Shown: piece after piece, positions 6,191 to 7,292 of the stretch
How the letters are laid out: every line of letters starts with the position of its first letter
Position numbering within the stretch: the first letter of the stretch is position 1
Assembly: GCA_021778875.1 (NCBI GenBank)
Contig: JAJYBT010000109.1
Coordinates: 1-7,292 of the forward strand
Source of the DNA: Acidobacteriota bacterium
Lineage (GTDB): Bacteria > Acidobacteriota > Terriglobia > Terriglobales > Acidobacteriaceae
Length of the DNA: 7,292 nt
Direction: 5' to 3'
Translations under genes and position numbers: made by a program
The notes under the pieces: model-generated
Told to the model about the DNA's origin: nothing
The model's database searches: none
The model's input: only the letters and a program-made list of their open reading frames with translations

Positions 6191-6439
6191 ATGGACCAGA
6201 CAATCCAGCTCGCATACCGCATTGCCATCGTATGGGCCGCCGGCTTTCTGCTGGCGGTGGCTGTGCGCGCTCTGCTGCCGGATGGGGCGGGGATCACACT
6301 CCATGGCCATCAGAACGACCTCTTCATCTCCTTCAGCCGGCTGGGGTTCTGGACCTGCCTGTTTGCGGCCGTCACGGTGACGGCGCTGGTGGTGGGCCGC
6401 GCCATGCTGGCCGACATCGGCTGGGCCGGATTTCGCTAG
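6191..6439 (+). CDS. Small two-helix membrane protein of unknown function
   Basis: I do not recognise this 82-residue protein. It has two clear membrane segments, about residues 9-29 (RIAIVWAAGFLLAVAVRALL) and 51-72 (LGFWTCLFAAVTVTALVVGR). A polar loop of about 20 residues, HGHQNDLF within it, links them. A purine-rich GAGGAGG ends 10 nt before the ATG, and third codon positions are strongly G/C, as in neighbouring genes, which argues that it is real. A longer minus-strand frame over the same DNA has poor composition. The gene is divergent from tRNA-Thr and convergent with the candidate small RNA downstream. Nothing in the context suggests a role. Confidence 0.7.
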   Translation: MDQTIQLAYRIAIVWAAGFLLAVAVRALLPDGAGITLHGHQNDLFISFSRLGFWTCLFAAVTVTALVVGRAMLADIGWAGFR

Positions 6440-6477
6440 GACCGGTGCCAATCCGTTCCGCCCGCAAAACAGCCCGC

Positions 6478-6563
6478 AAAAACGGAAAGAGCCGCCCGGC
6501 AACAGGGCAGCTCCTTCCTCAGGGAGAATAGTTCCAACGGAGGCAAAACCATCAGAACTTTCT
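6478..6563 (-). ncRNA. Candidate small RNA of about 85 nt, family unknown
   Basis: A near-consensus promoter (6598-6570) predicts initiation near 6563, and a hairpin followed by TTTCCGTTTTT predicts an end near 6478. No annotatable protein gene fits between them. Within the transcript AGTTC and GAACT can close a 5-bp stem around a 20-nt loop. A purine-rich GAGGAAGGAG comes next and then the terminator stem. A 38-codon frame starting at ATG (MVLPPLELF...) runs through the terminator and has no ribosome binding site. I recognise no known RNA family: it is not tRNA, and I see no SRP, 6S or tmRNA signature. It is convergent with the small membrane protein gene. Confidence 0.5.
6489..6513 (-). terminator. 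Rho-independent terminator ending the candidate small RNA
   Basis: On the minus strand GAGC-T-GCCC (6513-6505) pairs with GGGC-G-GCTC (6497-6489) with one internal mismatch and a 7-nt loop, followed by TTTCCGTTTTT down to 6478. On the plus strand the same hairpin is followed by CTTCCTC, so it could weakly stop transcripts from the 6191-6439 gene as well. Confidence 0.68.
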
Positions 6564-6569
6564 GGCTGC

Positions 6570-6598
6570 ATAGTAGGTGCGGGGGAAGGGAGTGTCAA
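6570..6598 (-). promoter_or_regulatory. Strong sigma-70-type promoter for the candidate small RNA
   Basis: Minus-strand TTGACA (6598-6593) is a perfect -35 box. It is separated by exactly 17 bp from TACTAT (6575-6570), a 5-of-6 -10 box. The DNA upstream of the -35 box is AT-rich, like an UP element. This is the best promoter match I see in the window. A 7-bp inverted repeat brackets it. Confidence 0.72.
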
Positions 6599-6613
6599 GA
6601 ATAAATCCGCACC
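6576..6613. repeat. Operator-like inverted repeat across the small RNA promoter
   Basis: GGTGCGG (6576-6582) and CCGCACC (6607-6613) are perfect inverted copies separated by 24 nt, with centres 31 bp apart, about three helical turns. One arm abuts the -10 box; the other lies upstream of the -35 box. A dimeric regulator bound to both would cover the promoter. Two imperfect copies (6 of 7) occur nearby at 6678-6684 and 6785-6791. The regulator is unknown. Confidence 0.45.
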
Positions 6614-6701
6614 GAAATAAATCTATGTATATCTTGCAGATGCAGGAGATGTGTCCAACTTGGAGCAGCTTGAATATTCGCACCCTGTTCGCCTTTTTGT
6701 G

Positions 6702-6735
6702 CTCCGGAACTCTAGTGATTTCGGGGTGTTTTCTA
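6702..6735 (+). terminator. Weak terminator-like hairpin
   Basis: CTCCGGAA (6702-6709) can pair with TTTCGGGG (6719-6726) using two G-U pairs around a 9-nt loop, followed by TGTTTTCT. It would face plus-strand transcripts coming from the 6191-6439 side. The wobble pairs and its distance from any plus-strand gene keep confidence low. Confidence 0.25.
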
Positions 6736-6820
6736 GGGTTTTTGTCTAGTTTTCCACAGGGTTGGCGGCGACGTTAACGCTTCGGGTGCGCAGCCCGCAA
6801 TCTGGTTTGACTGCCCTAAA

Positions 6821-7292
6821 TTACTTTTCCAGATTCAGCCGGATGAACTCCGTCTCATACACCGAAGAGACCGGTTTGCCGCGGGCGATGCGGTAAAGCG
6901 CCCGGCCCCCGCCCAGGAAGAATCCCAGCAGGATGGCTGCCAGCGAGCCAATGCCCACCAGCGTAGCAATGCCAAACAGCAGGCGGCCGGTCTTGGCAAC
7001 CTCTGACTCCACCGGCTGCGGAATGGCGGTGAGGTCGGCGTCAAAGTGGACCTGCTCCAGCAGCTTGTGGCTTTCGTCGGGGATGGCGTCGCCGCTGACC
7101 AGGGCGACGAGCGGGCCGCTGCGGCGCACCTCCAGCGAGGCCAGGTCGGAGTCCTGCAGGGCCTTGGGCCAGGCGGGCTGGGCCGCACTGCCAGCCTTCA
7201 GGTAGGCGCGGATGCGAGCCTCCTGCGCCATGGCAAGCTGCGGGGTGGGGTAGTTGAAGATGGTGAGCGTGGCGGGCCCCGAGCGCAGAGAG
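6821..7292 (-). CDS. Membrane-anchored protein, C-terminal part (gene runs off the right edge)
   Basis: The minus strand is open from the window edge to TAA at 6821, giving the last 156 residues. An ATG at 7231 lies in this frame, but the reading frame continues upstream of it without a stop (GPATLTIFNYPTPQLAMAQE), so the true start is probably outside. The visible part has a soluble region rich in acidic residues, one strong membrane helix (about 6982-6905, LLFGIATLVGIGSLAAILLG) and a short basic tail (RALYRIARGK). That layout suggests an N-terminal domain outside the membrane and a cytoplasmic tail. The ATLTIFNYPTPQ segment recalls conserved acidobacterial proteins of the DUF6599 type; this is from memory and unverified. 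Function is unknown. No clear terminator follows. Confidence 0.72.
   Translation of the reverse strand, partial: SLRSGPATLTIFNYPTPQLAMAQEARIRAYLKAGSAAQPAWPKALQDSDLASLEVRRSGPLVALVSGDAIPDESHKLLEQVHFDADLTAIPQPVESEVAKTGRLLFGIATLVGIGSLAAILLGFFLGGGRALYRIARGKPVSSVYETEFIRLNLEK

Larger units (their letters stand above)
6440..6820. other. Intergenic region with regulatory RNA signals, no convincing protein gene
   Basis: These 381 bp lie between the small membrane protein and the end of the right-edge gene. They hold the minus-strand promoter, small RNA candidate and terminator described separately. Also present are a tandem pair of GCCCGCAAAA (6460-6469, 6472-6481), an AT-rich stretch at about 6590-6770, three TCTAG copies within 39 bp (6711, 6732, 6745) and one 8-of-9 DnaA-box match, TTTTCCACA, at 6750-6758. 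A 66-codon plus-strand frame (6577-6777) is judged spurious. Confidence 0.6.

Noticed and set aside
6137..6598. 153-codon minus-strand frame over the small membrane protein
   Set aside because: Its TTG start lies in the -35 box of the predicted promoter, its next ATG is in the -10 box, it reads through a terminator, and the translation is His/Arg/Gln-rich. The opposite frame has better coding signals.
6577..6777. 66-codon plus-strand frame with a hydrophobic stretch
   Set aside because: T-rich DNA readily yields hydrophobic codons. There is no properly spaced ribosome binding site and codon choice differs from the real genes.
1..7292. Mobile elements, CRISPR arrays, toxin-antitoxin or phage defence genes
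   Set aside because: No transposase, integrase, regularly spaced repeats, terminal inverted repeats or recognisable defence domains were seen. The tRNA-Thr gene shows no duplicated 3' end to suggest an integration site.

Overview
The window is a stretch of bacterial chromosome with high GC and strong G/C preference at third codon positions. The leftmost partial gene is a MerR-type HTH protein of a kind I associate with Acidobacteriota (Terriglobia), and the partial gene at the right edge also looks acidobacterial. This is an inference from protein style, because the window has no 16S gene or other phylogenetic marker. I see no insertion sequence, integrase, CRISPR array or phage gene.

Layout: (1) positions 1-450, minus strand, are the N-terminal part of a MerR-like regulator, cut by the window edge. 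(2) 451-913 is a long divergent intergenic region containing three DnaA-box-like sites in one orientation, two inverted repeats and an 8-bp hairpin. (3) 914-4048 encodes a 1044-residue cyclic-di-GMP enzyme with four PAS domains, intact GGDEF and EAL catalytic motifs and a C-terminal zinc-binding CZB domain. (4) 4154-4783 is a cytidylate-kinase-like P-loop kinase, best started at a GTG with a good ribosome binding site. (5) 4880-5119 is a tandem CDGSH iron-sulfur protein with its own -10 box, followed by a strong terminator at 5199-5232. (6) 5261-5734, minus strand, is a CcdC-like membrane protein. (7) 6008-6083, minus strand, is tRNA-Thr(CGU) with an encoded CCA end, a promoter and a terminator. 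(8) 6191-6439 is a small two-helix membrane protein of unknown function. (9) 6440-6820 has no convincing protein gene but contains a textbook minus-strand promoter (TTGACA, 17 bp, TACTAT) leading within about 85 nt to a hairpin and T-tract, which looks like an undescribed small RNA gene. (10) 6821-7292, minus strand, is the C-terminal part of a protein with one membrane segment.

The c-di-GMP enzyme, kinase and CDGSH protein lie on one strand ahead of one terminator and may be partly co-transcribed. The CZB domain (zinc, possibly oxidant sensing), the CDGSH protein and CcdC all suggest a metal or redox flavour, but that link is speculative.

The best candidate for something undescribed is the small RNA unit at 6478-6613. 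Its promoter is bracketed by a perfect 7-bp inverted repeat with centres 31 bp apart, which resembles an operator.
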